This document shows, piece by piece, positions 37,406 through 46,183 of a stretch of 64,000 nt of DNA. Position 1 is the first letter of the stretch, and every line of letters starts with the position of its first letter. Location of the stretch: contig DHWB01000006.1 of the NCBI GenBank assembly GCA_002412965.1, forward strand, positions 193,083 to 257,082. Reading direction: 5' to 3'. The notes beneath the pieces are model-generated. The model was not told the origin of the DNA. It saw nothing but the letters and a program-made list of their open reading frames with translations, and did no database searches. Made by a program: the position numbers and the translations under genes. Source of the stretch: Desulfomicrobium sp. UBA5193 (GTDB lineage Bacteria; Desulfobacterota; Desulfovibrionia; Desulfovibrionales; Desulfomicrobiaceae).

Positions 37406-37851
37406 CTTCACGCATCGGCCCGATGGTGATTTCCGCCGACAAGACGATCCGCTTTCCGCGCGGAATCATCGGCTTCGAATCCCTGCGGGAGTTCGCCCTG
37501 GTGGAGTTCAAGCCCGGAACGCCCTTTCATTTCCTGCAAAGCCTCGAGATGCCGAGCATGGGCATGATGCTGGCCGATCCGTTTTCTTTTTTGCCGGAGT
37601 ACGAGATTAAGCTGGCGGCGGCCGAGGAGCGCATCCTGAAGGTGCGCAGCATCCGCGACCTGGTCATTCTGGTCAGCGTGACCGTGCCCAAAGGCGATCC
37701 CCAGGGCAGCACCCTCAACCTGACCGGTCCCATCTGCGTCAATGTCCAGGAGCGTCTGGGCCTGCAGTCACCGCAGGTGGAGCTGGGCTTTCCCTCCCGG
37801 GTGCTGCTGCGCGACCTGGGCGACGGGGACAGACGCCTGGCGAATTCATGA
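37381..37851 (+). CDS. fliW: Flagellar assembly factor FliW
   Basis: A protein of 156 residues with the FliW pattern IRFPRGIIGFESLREFALVE and the C-terminal NLTGPICVNVQERLGLQ. FliW binds either CsrA or flagellin, so free flagellin releases CsrA for repression. The overlap with csrA points to tightly linked expression. A strong terminator follows. Confidence 0.95.
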   Translation: MDKQRQTITSRIGPMVISADKTIRFPRGIIGFESLREFALVEFKPGTPFHFLQSLEMPSMGMMLADPFSFLPEYEIKLAAAEERILKVRSIRDLVILVSVTVPKGDPQGSTLNLTGPICVNVQERLGLQSPQVELGFPSRVLLRDLGDGDRRLANS

Positions 37852-37856
37852 AAAAA

Positions 37857-37890
37857 GCCTGGCCGGGGAACCGGTCAGGCTTTTTTTTTT
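37857..37890. terminator. Bidirectional terminator between fliW and flgM
   Basis: 10-bp stem with one G-T pair (37857-37866 with 37871-37880), loop GGAA, T10 on the plus strand and T6 on the minus. Confidence 0.9.
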
Positions 37891-37906
37891 ACATCCCATC
37901 ATGGAG

Positions 37907-38209
37907 TTATCCCCAGATGTCGAGCTCTTGTTTCAGTAGGCTGGCCGCGATGTCCTTGCTGTCTGGATTGTACTCACCCGCCTCGATCCTGGCCTTGACG
38001 TCGGCGACCTTGTCGGCCCGTACCCCGTCATTTTCCTGCGCGGCCTTGAGCATGTTCATCTTGAGGCGGCCTTCCTCGGATATGGAAATCCGGTCGGCCC
38101 CGCTCTCCTGAACGACGGCGGCCTTCTGGCTTTCCTGCCGCTGCTGTTCCTGCTGTTCCAGACGGCGCGCTTCGTACCCGCCAAAAGGTGTGATGGTATT
38201 TATGGTCAT
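37907..38209 (-). CDS. flgM: Anti-sigma-28 factor FlgM
   Basis: A protein of 100 residues. The C-terminal half matches FlgM: DRISISEEGRLKMNML then VRADKVADVKARIEAGEY and SKDIAASLL. The N-terminal half is Gln-rich and probably disordered, as usual. It binds FliA until exported through the finished hook. It follows a small unknown gene whose promoter looks sigma-28-dependent. Confidence 0.88.
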   Translation of the reverse strand: MTINTITPFGGYEARRLEQQEQQRQESQKAAVVQESGADRISISEEGRLKMNMLKAAQENDGVRADKVADVKARIEAGEYNPDSKDIAASLLKQELDIWG

Positions 38210-38286
38210 GGTCCTCTCCTGCCGGTTTCTCCGGCCCTGCCGACTTTTTCAGGCAGCTTCGGCGGTTGTTACGCCTGTATTAAAAG

Positions 38287-38703
38287 CTAGAGCATTGTTT
38301 CGTTGACCCGGCGTAAAGACACTTCCCATAGCCGCCTCATGAAAGCATCCTTTTCCCCGTTGGTCAATTCGGCAACGCCTTGATCTGTTTTCTTGAGAAT
38401 CTGGAGGCCGCCTCCGTCGGAAGGATATCTGAAAACCAGATCCTGTCCGAACTCTTTGGTCAATTGCTGTTTGATGTCGTTGACGACCGGATTGGAGCTG
38501 TCCGAACCGATCAGGTTGTCCACTATCTCGCCCGCAACTTTTTCGACCAGCTGGCGTCTTTTGGCTTCACTTGAAATGGAAACGGAATCCCCCTGTCCGG
38601 CGCGGTCCATATATTTTTTGAACCTGGCGATGCGGCGGCCTGTGTCTTGGTGCTGGTCATACGTCCGCACCACGTTTTTGACGAGAAAGGGATTCACTGT
38701 CAC
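38287..38703 (-). CDS. Conserved flagellar-cluster protein of unknown function
   Basis: A protein of 138 residues without signal peptide or membrane segment. It has a basic N-terminal third (ARFKKYMDRAGQGDSVSISS) and a helical remainder. The DSVSISSEAKR stretch echoes the DRISISEEGRL of FlgM next door, so a distant relation is possible. A sigma-28-like promoter precedes it, and flgM lies 77 bases downstream, suggesting a two-gene late operon. Similar proteins are found beside flgM in Desulfovibrio; function is unknown. Confidence 0.7.
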   Translation of the reverse strand: MTVNPFLVKNVVRTYDQHQDTGRRIARFKKYMDRAGQGDSVSISSEAKRRQLVEKVAGEIVDNLIGSDSSNPVVNDIKQQLTKEFGQDLVFRYPSDGGGLQILKKTDQGVAELTNGEKDAFMRRLWEVSLRRVNETML

Positions 38704-38725
38704 GGCCGATACCTCTTACTTCACC

Positions 38726-38752
38726 CTATCGGATATTGATCGGAGAACTTTA
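38726..38752 (-). promoter_or_regulatory. Sigma-28-like promoter of the flgM operon
   Basis: On the minus strand TAAAGTTC (7 of 8) is followed after exactly 11 bases by TCCGATAG (6 of 8 to GCCGATAA). It ends 22 bases before the start codon at 38703. Confidence 0.6.
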
Positions 38753-38889
38753 GATAATTTTACAAAAAAAACAGCAGCCTCCTGCGCGTGTTGAAGATGC
38801 CGGCAATAGGTCGTTTTTCAGGTCATTCAGGGCAAATCCCGGCGCGGCTCTTCTTGAATCCCCGTGCCCTTTTGCTTACAGTCCCGCAA

Positions 38890-39738
38890 ATGGGCAAAAT
38901 CATCACCAAAATCGTCATCGTTCACGCCATCGGGAACGAATTCGCGGGCAACATGGCGGGCCAGATTCGAGACTGGCTCTCAAACGAAGGCCGCTCGGCG
39001 CGGATAGTCGCCTCATCCAAGGAAAAGGTGCACTGCGTTTCGACCTGGGAGGACGCGGAAATGATCCTGACCCTGGGCGGGGACGGCACGCTGCTTGCCG
39101 TGGCCCGCGCGGTGCAGGACCTGGGCATCCCGATTCTCGGGCTCAATCTGGGCAAGGTCGGGTTTTTGACGGAGCTTTCACCCACAGACTGGCGCGAATC
39201 CCTGACCGCCATCCTGCGCGGCGAATACGACATGTCCGAGCGGCTGGTCATCAGCTTCAGCGTGCTCAGGCAAGGGCAGGAATACTATCGGGGCTGCGCG
39301 ATCAATGATCTTGTCATCAGCTGCGGAAGCCTCGCGCGCATGATCCGTCTCGACATGTGGTACGGCAGTGACCATCTCGGCACGGTGCGGGCCGACGGCA
39401 TGATCGTGGCCACGCCGACCGGGTCGTCGGGCTACTCCATTTCGGCCGGCGGGCCGCTCATCTATCCCGAGCTCAACGTGTTCGCGCTCACGCCCATATG
39501 TCCCTTCCTGCATGCCTTCAGGCCCATGGTCCTGCCCTTTGAAAACGATCTGCGCATTCTGGTCCTCGACGCCGACGTCGACGTCTATCTGACTCAGGAT
39601 GGTCAGACCGGAGTGGTGCTGGCTCCCGGCGACAACATCTTTGCCTCCAGGGCCGAAAAGAGGCTCAACCTGATCCGGCCCCTGCATTCCCATTACGCCC
39701 ACAAACTCAAATCCAAAGGCTTCGTCCGGGAGAGCTGA
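38890..39738 (+). CDS. nadK: NAD kinase
   Basis: A protein of 282 residues. It has the GGDGTLL motif, the NDLVI motif and TPTGSSGYSISAGGPLIYPE, all typical of NadK, which makes NADP from NAD and ATP. The ATG at 38890 fits the family N-terminus, although the ribosome site is weak; a GTG at 38788 gives 34 more residues. The stop overlaps the next start by one base (TGATG). Confidence 0.92.
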   Translation: MGKIITKIVIVHAIGNEFAGNMAGQIRDWLSNEGRSARIVASSKEKVHCVSTWEDAEMILTLGGDGTLLAVARAVQDLGIPILGLNLGKVGFLTELSPTDWRESLTAILRGEYDMSERLVISFSVLRQGQEYYRGCAINDLVISCGSLARMIRLDMWYGSDHLGTVRADGMIVATPTGSSGYSISAGGPLIYPELNVFALTPICPFLHAFRPMVLPFENDLRILVLDADVDVYLTQDGQTGVVLAPGDNIFASRAEKRLNLIRPLHSHYAHKLKSKGFVRES

Positions 39739-41504
39739 TGTCCAAACTGCCCGATTTTACCAGTGTCCGTGAATTGCGTTATGGCCGGGACCCTTATCTT
39801 GACGCCTGGCTGCTGCATTTCATGACCGAGAACAATATCGAGCCCACGGTCAACCCGGCTGAGAACGCCCAGCAGGAGCAGCTGCGTTTCATGGTCGACG
39901 TCGATGACGACCAAGTCTTCGTGCCCTGTTCGGACGAGATGTTCGAGAATCTGCTGCACACGCGCCTGTCCAGCACCTTGCTCCAGGAATATCGGGAAAA
40001 GTGGCGGCTGCTCGTGCATCTGGTGCGCATCAACATCAAGGACCGTTACACCCGGCGCAAGATTTTCGCCCTGTCGAGGCACAAGGTCCGCCAGGTGCTG
40101 CATGCCCCTTTCCTCATTCCTTCGCGATTTTTGAAGCAGCTGCTGACAATTTTCATGGCCATGAGCGGGGTCCATGACCCGCAACGTACGGAAAAGCAGC
40201 TGGCCAACAGGCGCGCTCTGGATTTCATGGCGAGTCCGGCCATGAACCAGTGCCTGTACGCCTGCCCCGAATCCAACCTGGGCTGCACCTCCATCAAGCA
40301 TCTGCGGTGGGAACTCGATCTGCTGGAACTTGCCCGGCTCTGCCGTCTGTCCCTGCACAGCGAGATATGGGAGAAGCCGTCCGCCGTTGCCGACACGGAC
40401 TGCTTTCTGGAAGGGGTCTGCGCTCCTTGGCCGGAATTTGCGGGCATCATGAACAAGGTCATGGGGCCGGACAGCGGGCAAAAATCGCTCAAGATCCTCT
40501 TTTTGCCGGCCAACAGCGGCGAGATTATTTTTGATCTGCGTTTCATCCGGGTCCTGGTTCGCCTGGGGCATAAGGTTATTCTGGCCCTGAAGGAAGGGTA
40601 CAGCCTTGACAGCCCCGTGATCTGGGACGTGGAGCATGACAGCGCGCTGCAAGGCTCGGTGGGCGACGCCCTGTTCGTCGAGAACAGCCGCATGAGCAAA
40701 AACGAGCTGCTGCGCGCCCAGCGCGAGAACTCCCTCCTGGTCATCTCCGACGGCAGCCGCGAGCGGCTCAATCTGTGGCGCACCAGCGTGACCTTCGCCC
40801 GCTCATGGAAAGAGGCAGATCTGATCATTGCCAAAGGTTTTGCCCATCATCGCCGACTGATCAAGAATTCCCACCTCTTCACGCGCGATATCGTCTGCCT
40901 GTACCGGGACCGCGACGGGCTGGACCAGGTGCGCTTCAAGGAGAAATCGCCGCGCGTCACCAAAATCACGGAATCGCAGGTCATGGCCCAGGCGGACGCG
41001 ATCATCGCCCGCATGCGCACGGCGCGCGGCATGAGCAGGCAGGTCATGTTCTACAGCGCCATCATCGGGAGCATCCCCGGTCAGACCAAGGTGGCGCTCG
41101 GGGTCGTGAACACCTTTGTCGCGCATCTGCGGGCCAAGCATGCCAATCTGCTGATCATCAACCCGGCCGAGCATTTCGTCGAAGGCATGGACGGGGATGA
41201 TCTCATGTACATGTGGGAGCGGGTCCAGCGCAGCGGCTTCATCGACGTCTGGCGCTTTCAGACCGTGGCCGATATCGAGACCAGCTTCGAGCTGATGGGC
41301 GAGGCGGTTCCGGCGGAATGGCACGGCAAGGATTCGACCTTCTCCACCGGCTGCACCAAGGAGATGAACATCGCCCTCGACATGCAGCAGAAGCACACGG
41401 AGATGCAGATCATCGGGCCGGATCCCAAGCGCTTTTTCCGGCGCATGGAGTACGGGGTGGGCAAGTATTTCGATGCCCGCATTTCCGACAAGGCGCGCCT
41501 GTGA
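39738..41504 (+). CDS. ARMT1/DUF89-like protein with altered metal motif
   Basis: A protein of 588 residues. Residues about 250-390 resemble DUF89/ARMT1 damage-control phosphatases: ILFLPANSGEIIFDLRFI corresponds to the family's DNAGEIVFD segment, and EADLIIAKGFAHHRRL to the later AKG-GN segment. The Asp of DN-GE is Ala here and the final Asn region differs, so the metal site may be lost. A Cys-containing patch (CLYACPESNLGC) lies near 170. The last 160 residues match nothing I know. It sits between nadK and mltA with overlapping ends, so probably in one operon. Function unknown. Confidence 0.6.
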   Translation: MSKLPDFTSVRELRYGRDPYLDAWLLHFMTENNIEPTVNPAENAQQEQLRFMVDVDDDQVFVPCSDEMFENLLHTRLSSTLLQEYREKWRLLVHLVRINIKDRYTRRKIFALSRHKVRQVLHAPFLIPSRFLKQLLTIFMAMSGVHDPQRTEKQLANRRALDFMASPAMNQCLYACPESNLGCTSIKHLRWELDLLELARLCRLSLHSEIWEKPSAVADTDCFLEGVCAPWPEFAGIMNKVMGPDSGQKSLKILFLPANSGEIIFDLRFIRVLVRLGHKVILALKEGYSLDSPVIWDVEHDSALQGSVGDALFVENSRMSKNELLRAQRENSLLVISDGSRERLNLWRTSVTFARSWKEADLIIAKGFAHHRRLIKNSHLFTRDIVCLYRDRDGLDQVRFKEKSPRVTKITESQVMAQADAIIARMRTARGMSRQVMFYSAIIGSIPGQTKVALGVVNTFVAHLRAKHANLLIINPAEHFVEGMDGDDLMYMWERVQRSGFIDVWRFQTVADIETSFELMGEAVPAEWHGKDSTFSTGCTKEMNIALDMQQKHTEMQIIGPDPKRFFRRMEYGVGKYFDARISDKARL

Positions 41505-42640
41505 GGATGGTTCTGGCCGCCCTGTGCCTGACGCTGCTGTGCGCCTGTGCAGCCCCGACCAGGCAAGCCCGGTTGCTTGAGAGCGCCCCGAGCCGGGAAC
41601 TTTCGGAGCGGCTGGCGGCGACGGCGGCTGAGAGCCCAGAGGCTCTGGCCCATGCCCTTGAGCAGTCCCTGGCCTACGTGCGCACCCGGCCGCAGGAGGG
41701 AAAGCCCTTCGCCGCGGACGGGCCGGACTGCACCTGGGCCGATCTGGCCGCCTCCCTGGAACATCTGCGCGCCCTTCTTCCAAGGCTGGACGCCGACCCC
41801 GGCCTGCTGGGCCGGGAGTTCGCGTGGCATGAGGTGCGCCCCGAGCCGCTCATGACCGGCTATTACGAACCGCAAATGGCGGGCAGCCTTGAGCCGCATC
41901 CCGATTACCCCGTGCCTATTTACGGCCTTCCCGCCGCGCTGCGCAGCACGGACCTGGGGCGCTTTCATCCGCGCTGGAAGGGGCAGACCCTGACCTACCG
42001 TGTGGAAGGACAGGAGATTTTTCCATTTTATTCCAGGGAAGAGATCGATGGCCACAGTGCCCTGAACGCGACGCAAATTCCCATTGCCTGGACTCGCGAC
42101 CTGGTGGACGTGTATTTTCTGCAGGTTCAGGGCTCGGGCAGGCTGCTGTTGCCCGACGGCACGGTGCGGCATGTCCTCTATGCGGGCAAGAACGGGCATG
42201 AGTATGTTTCATTGGGGAAAGTCATGATCGAGCGGGAGCTCATTCCCCGCGAAGAGATGTCCATGCAGCGCATCCGGGCGTATCTGCGCGAGCATCCGGA
42301 GCAGGTCCGCGAACTCTTGAACACCAATCCGAGCTACGTCTTTTTCCGTCTGGCCGCGGACGGACCCGTGGGGGCCACGGGCCGGACATTGACGCCGATG
42401 GTCAGCATGGCTACTGATTCAGCCTTTCTGCCCCTGGGCAGCATCCTGGCCGTGGACGCCGTCTTGCCGGAAGCGGACGGGACGGGCGAGCGGACGGCGC
42501 TCTTGGCCCTGGCCCAGGATCGGGGCGGGGCCATCAAGGGCAGTCGCCTGGATCTTTTCTGCGGGGCGGGGGAGCGGGCCGAATTTCTGGCCGGACATCT
42601 GCAGGAGCGCGCCCGCGTCTATCTTCTGCTCAAAAAATAG
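41501..42640 (+). CDS. mltA: Membrane-bound lytic murein transglycosylase A
   Basis: A protein of 379 residues from a GTG that overlaps the previous stop (GTGA); an ATG at 41507 is an alternative. The short lipoprotein signal ends at LLCACA. The MltA domain has LMTGYYEPQMAGSL and VDVYFLQVQGSGRLLLPDG; the C-terminal 3D domain has LALAQDRGGAIKGSRLDLF with the catalytic Asp. It cleaves peptidoglycan glycan strands from the outer membrane side. Confidence 0.93.
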   Translation: MRMVLAALCLTLLCACAAPTRQARLLESAPSRELSERLAATAAESPEALAHALEQSLAYVRTRPQEGKPFAADGPDCTWADLAASLEHLRALLPRLDADPGLLGREFAWHEVRPEPLMTGYYEPQMAGSLEPHPDYPVPIYGLPAALRSTDLGRFHPRWKGQTLTYRVEGQEIFPFYSREEIDGHSALNATQIPIAWTRDLVDVYFLQVQGSGRLLLPDGTVRHVLYAGKNGHEYVSLGKVMIERELIPREEMSMQRIRAYLREHPEQVRELLNTNPSYVFFRLAADGPVGATGRTLTPMVSMATDSAFLPLGSILAVDAVLPEADGTGERTALLALAQDRGGAIKGSRLDLFCGAGERAEFLAGHLQERARVYLLLKK

Positions 42641-42648
42641 GAATCATC

Positions 42649-43302
42649 ATGCAGACCATAGAACCTTCGGCCCTCAAGGCTCTTTTGCGCGAAGCCTGGA
42701 CGGCCCAGCTCTCCCATGTCGACCTCTGGCATGCCGAGGAGCCCCCGGCGGACATTTCGGCGAGGAAGGGCGACGGGCTGGTGGAGCTGATCGTGCGCCA
42801 GCATCTGAAAAATTTTCTGCTCTGGCATGTCGAGGACCGGGCCCGTCGCACGGACGTGGACGACCATGTCATCACGCTGTGCAAGCGCGAGATCGACGGC
42901 CTCAATCAGCAGCGCAACGATCTCATGGAACAGGTCGATGCCTGGCTTGTACACGCCATCGAGTCTTTTCCCGTTCAGCAACGCATCCCGGATGGGTCTC
43001 GGCGCTTCAGCACCGAGACTGTTGGCGCGGCCCTGGACCGGCTCTCCATCCTGAGCCTCAAGATTTTTCACATGCGCGAACAGACCGTGCGCTCCGATGT
43101 GGATTTGGCGCATCTGACCCGCTGCCGAGAAAAGCTGAGCCTGCTCGAAGCCCAGCACGGCGACCTGTCCCGCTCCATTCTGGAACTCGTCGATGAGTAC
43201 GCCATGGGCGTCAAAAGCCCCAAAGTCTATTTTCAGTGCAAAATGTATAACGATCCGGCCCTGAATCCGGAATTGTACGCGGCAACGCCCGTCGCGGGCT
43301 GA
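42649..43302 (+). CDS. DUF4254 domain protein
   Basis: A protein of 217 residues, helical and soluble, matching DUF4254: LVELIVRQHLKNFLLWHVED, ARRTDVDDHVI and ALDRLSILSLKIFHMREQ. The family occurs beside lipopolysaccharide or glycosyltransferase genes in other bacteria but has no known function. It lies 8 bases after mltA and 17 before gatB. Confidence 0.8.
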   Translation: MQTIEPSALKALLREAWTAQLSHVDLWHAEEPPADISARKGDGLVELIVRQHLKNFLLWHVEDRARRTDVDDHVITLCKREIDGLNQQRNDLMEQVDAWLVHAIESFPVQQRIPDGSRRFSTETVGAALDRLSILSLKIFHMREQTVRSDVDLAHLTRCREKLSLLEAQHGDLSRSILELVDEYAMGVKSPKVYFQCKMYNDPALNPELYAATPVAG

Positions 43303-43319
43303 AGCTGCGAGGAGTCCCC

Positions 43320-44750
43320 ATGCGCGATTATGAGGTTGTCATCGGCCTGGAAGTCCATGCCCAACTCAAGACCAGGAGCAAGATATTCTGCTCCTGCTCG
43401 ACGGAGTTCGGGGCCGGTCCCAATGAAAACACCTGTCCGGTCTGCACGGGCATGCCGGGGATGCTGCCCGTCCTGAATGGCCGGGCCGTGGAATACGCGG
43501 TCAAGATGGCCATGGCCGTGGACTGCTCCGTCAACCGGCGCTCGCTTTTCGCGCGCAAGAACTATTTTTATCCAGATCTGCCCATGGGCTATCAGATCTC
43601 GCAGTTCGAGCTGCCTGTGGCGGAGCACGGCCACATCTTCATCCATACGGACAAGGGGTCCAAGCGCATCGGCATCACCCGCATCCACATGGAGAATGAT
43701 GCCGGCAAGAACATCCACTCCGCGACGGACAACGCCTCCTACGTCGATCTGAACCGGGCCGGGGTGCCTCTCATCGAGATCGTCAGCGAGCCGGACATGC
43801 GCTCGGCCGAGGAAGCCGTGGCCTATCTGAAGAGCCTGCGCGCCATCCTTGTGTACCTCGGCATCTGCGACGGCAACCTGGAAGAGGGCAGCTTCCGCTG
43901 TGACGCCAACGTCTCCATCCGTCCTCGCGGCCAGGAGGAGCTTGGCACCCGCGCGGAGCTCAAGAATATGAACTCGTTCCGCAACATCCAGCGCGCCATC
44001 GAGTACGAGGTTGAACGCCAGATCGATCTGGTCGAGGACGGGGAGAAGATCGTGCAGGAGACGCGTCTGTTCGACGCTGCCAAGGGTGTGACCCGCTCCA
44101 TGCGCGGCAAGGAAGAGGCGCACGACTACCGCTATTTTCCGGATCCTGACCTGCTGCCGCTCATCGTCGAGGAAGAGTGGATGGAGAAGTGGCGCGCCGA
44201 ACTGCCGGAGCTGCCCGTAGCCCGCTGCCGTCGCTTCCAGGACGGGCTGGGACTGCCTGAATACGACGCCGAGGTTCTGACCGCAGAAAAAGAAGTGGCC
44301 GATTATTTCGAGACGGCGCTGGCCCGCTACAACGAGCCGAAGAAGATCTCAAACTGGGTCATGGGCGAGATCATGCGTGAACTTAACGACCGGGGCGCGA
44401 CGCTGGCCGTCTGCAAGGTCCGGCCAGGGGATCTGGCCCAGCTGGTCAAGCTCGTCGATGACGGGATGATCAGTGGCAGCATGGCCAAGAGCGTTTTCAA
44501 GGAACTCTTCGAGACCGGCGGCGATCCGGAGGCCCACGTCAAGACCAAGGGGCTGGTGCAGATTTCCGACACCTCGGCCATCGAAGGGCTGGTCGATGAG
44601 GTCCTGGCGGAGAATCCGTCCGAAGTGGAGCGGTTCAAGGGTGGCGACAAGAAGCTGACCGGCTTTTTCGTCGGCCAGGTTATGAAAAAATCCAAGGGCA
44701 AGGCCAATCCGGCCCTGGTCAACCAACTGCTCGCCAAGAAATTGGGCTGA
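43320..44750 (+). CDS. gatB: Asp/Glu-tRNA amidotransferase subunit B
   Basis: A protein of 476 residues. Motifs include VIGLEVHAQLKTRSKIFCSC, CPVCTGMPGMLPVLN and EEGSFRCDANVSIR, and the C-terminal YqeY-like tail is present. With GatA and GatC it turns misacylated Glu-tRNA(Gln) or Asp-tRNA(Asn) into the amide form. gatA and gatC are not in the window. Confidence 0.97.
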   Translation: MRDYEVVIGLEVHAQLKTRSKIFCSCSTEFGAGPNENTCPVCTGMPGMLPVLNGRAVEYAVKMAMAVDCSVNRRSLFARKNYFYPDLPMGYQISQFELPVAEHGHIFIHTDKGSKRIGITRIHMENDAGKNIHSATDNASYVDLNRAGVPLIEIVSEPDMRSAEEAVAYLKSLRAILVYLGICDGNLEEGSFRCDANVSIRPRGQEELGTRAELKNMNSFRNIQRAIEYEVERQIDLVEDGEKIVQETRLFDAAKGVTRSMRGKEEAHDYRYFPDPDLLPLIVEEEWMEKWRAELPELPVARCRRFQDGLGLPEYDAEVLTAEKEVADYFETALARYNEPKKISNWVMGEIMRELNDRGATLAVCKVRPGDLAQLVKLVDDGMISGSMAKSVFKELFETGGDPEAHVKTKGLVQISDTSAIEGLVDEVLAENPSEVERFKGGDKKLTGFFVGQVMKKSKGKANPALVNQLLAKKLG

Positions 44751-44767
44751 CCCATCACATTCATTGC

Positions 44768-44810
44768 AAAAAAAGAACGGGCGGCCTGGATAGGTCGCCC
44801 GTTCTTTTTT
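44768..44810. terminator. Bidirectional terminator between gatB and the M20 peptidase
   Basis: 18-bp stem with one G-T pair (44769-44786 with 44793-44810), loop TGGATA, A-rich left and T-rich right. Confidence 0.9.
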
Positions 44811-44827
44811 TCAGAAGCATCATGCGA

Positions 44828-44946
44828 GAGCGCTGAAAATCGATTGTGGCAAGGCGCGAGTCGACTTTTGGGAGTGAAGTGTCGCCGACTCCATGAACTC
44901 CTCAAAGTCGGCGAGCAACGCAGTCCAGAATCGATTTGTAGCGCTC
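44828..44946. repeat. Composite inverted repeat after the M20 peptidase gene
   Basis: Outer arms 44828-44845 and 44929-44946 are complementary at 16 of 18 bases. Inner arms at about 44857-44876 and 44896-44915 pair at about 15 of 20. The element begins 2 bases past the peptidase stop on its 3' side and ends just before the gatB terminator. It looks like a mobile or structured RNA element rather than a plain terminator, since it has no T-tract. Confidence 0.7.
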
Positions 44947-44948
44947 GC

Positions 44949-46055
44949 CTATCGCTGCATGAGCGCCGCCGTCAGCTGGGCGGCCTTCCTGATGTCTTCG
45001 ACGCGGATGAATTCGTCCGTGGTATGTACCCGGCTCATGCCGATTCCCAGGTTGATGCAGGAGAGCCCCTGGCCTGAAAAGATGTTGGCGTCGCTGCCTC
45101 CGCCCGTGCCCTTGACCGCGGCGGTCAGTTCCAGGTCGTTGCAGACGTGCAGGGTGCGGTGCAGGAGCATGCTGTCGGCGCTGACATTCATCTCCGGGTA
45201 GGAGATTTCGTGGCTGAAGTCGAAGTTGCCGCCGAACTCCTGCACAGCCTTGACGCAGCAAAGGCGCATGTGTTCGATCTGGGCCATGAGCTTCGCGCTT
45301 GTCTGGGATCTGGCCTCGCCGGTCAGCGTGACGCAGTCGGAAACGATGTTGGTCGGTCCGCCGCCCTCGATGCGTCCCAGGTTGGCCACGGTCTCCTCGT
45401 CGATGCGCAGCAGATGCATGCGGTTCACGGCGTAAGCGGCCATCTGGATGGCGCTGATCCCCTTTTCGGGTTCGATGCCCGCGTGGGCCGCGCGACCGTG
45501 AAAGGTGATGGATATATCGGCCTTGCTCGGTGAGCGGACAATGATGGTGCCCACATCTCCGCTGGAGTCGAGGACGACGATTTCCTTGGCCTTGATGCCG
45601 GAGAAGTCCAGTTGTTTGGCCCCGAACATGCCCGCTTCCTCGCATACGGTGAAGAGCAGGTAGATTTCCGGGTGGGGGATTTTTTCTTCCTCCAGATGGA
45701 AAAGAGCCTCAAGGATGGCGGTGATGCCGGCCTTGTCGTCGCCGCCCAGGACCGTGTTCGTGGCGGCGCGGATGATGCCTTCGGCCAGGACGGGCTCGAC
45801 GCCGAGGCAAGGGGGAACGCAGTCCATGTGCGCGGAAAAGGCGATGGCCTCGCCCGGTCCTGTTGCGGGCACGCGGACAATGACATTGCCCGTGTCACCG
45901 CCGATGAACGCCCCTGCATTGTCGACATGGATATCGTAGCCACGGGGGGAGAGCAGGGCGCAGAGATGGTCGGCCACGCCCTTTTCGCGCCGTGATGGGC
46001 TGTCGATGCGGACCAGGTCCAGAAACGTGTTCGTCAGTCTTTCTGTATTGATCAT
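44949..46055 (-). CDS. M20 family metallopeptidase (peptidase T-like)
   Basis: A protein of 368 residues. The metal-binding pattern is present: His in AFSAHMDCV, Asp in VLGGDDKAGI, Glu-Glu in FTVCEEAGMFGA, Asp in VVLDSSG. The layout fits PepT/PepT2-like tripeptide peptidases. The ATG at 46055 fits the family N-terminus; the ribosome site is weak and the frame extends to 46295 without support. It is single, with the inverted-repeat element directly after its stop. Confidence 0.85.
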   Translation of the reverse strand: MINTERLTNTFLDLVRIDSPSRREKGVADHLCALLSPRGYDIHVDNAGAFIGGDTGNVIVRVPATGPGEAIAFSAHMDCVPPCLGVEPVLAEGIIRAATNTVLGGDDKAGITAILEALFHLEEEKIPHPEIYLLFTVCEEAGMFGAKQLDFSGIKAKEIVVLDSSGDVGTIIVRSPSKADISITFHGRAAHAGIEPEKGISAIQMAAYAVNRMHLLRIDEETVANLGRIEGGGPTNIVSDCVTLTGEARSQTSAKLMAQIEHMRLCCVKAVQEFGGNFDFSHEISYPEMNVSADSMLLHRTLHVCNDLELTAAVKGTGGGSDANIFSGQGLSCINLGIGMSRVHTTDEFIRVEDIRKAAQLTAALMQR

Positions 46056-46183
46056 CAGGTGGATATGTCCTTGTGTATGGGAATTGCCAGGATCATTGTC
46101 TTTTGAAAAAAAAAGGTCAACCATGACGCACGAAGTTCTCTTCAGCGCGCAGGAATTTGGGGTTTGGAATTCATGGAGAAAGA

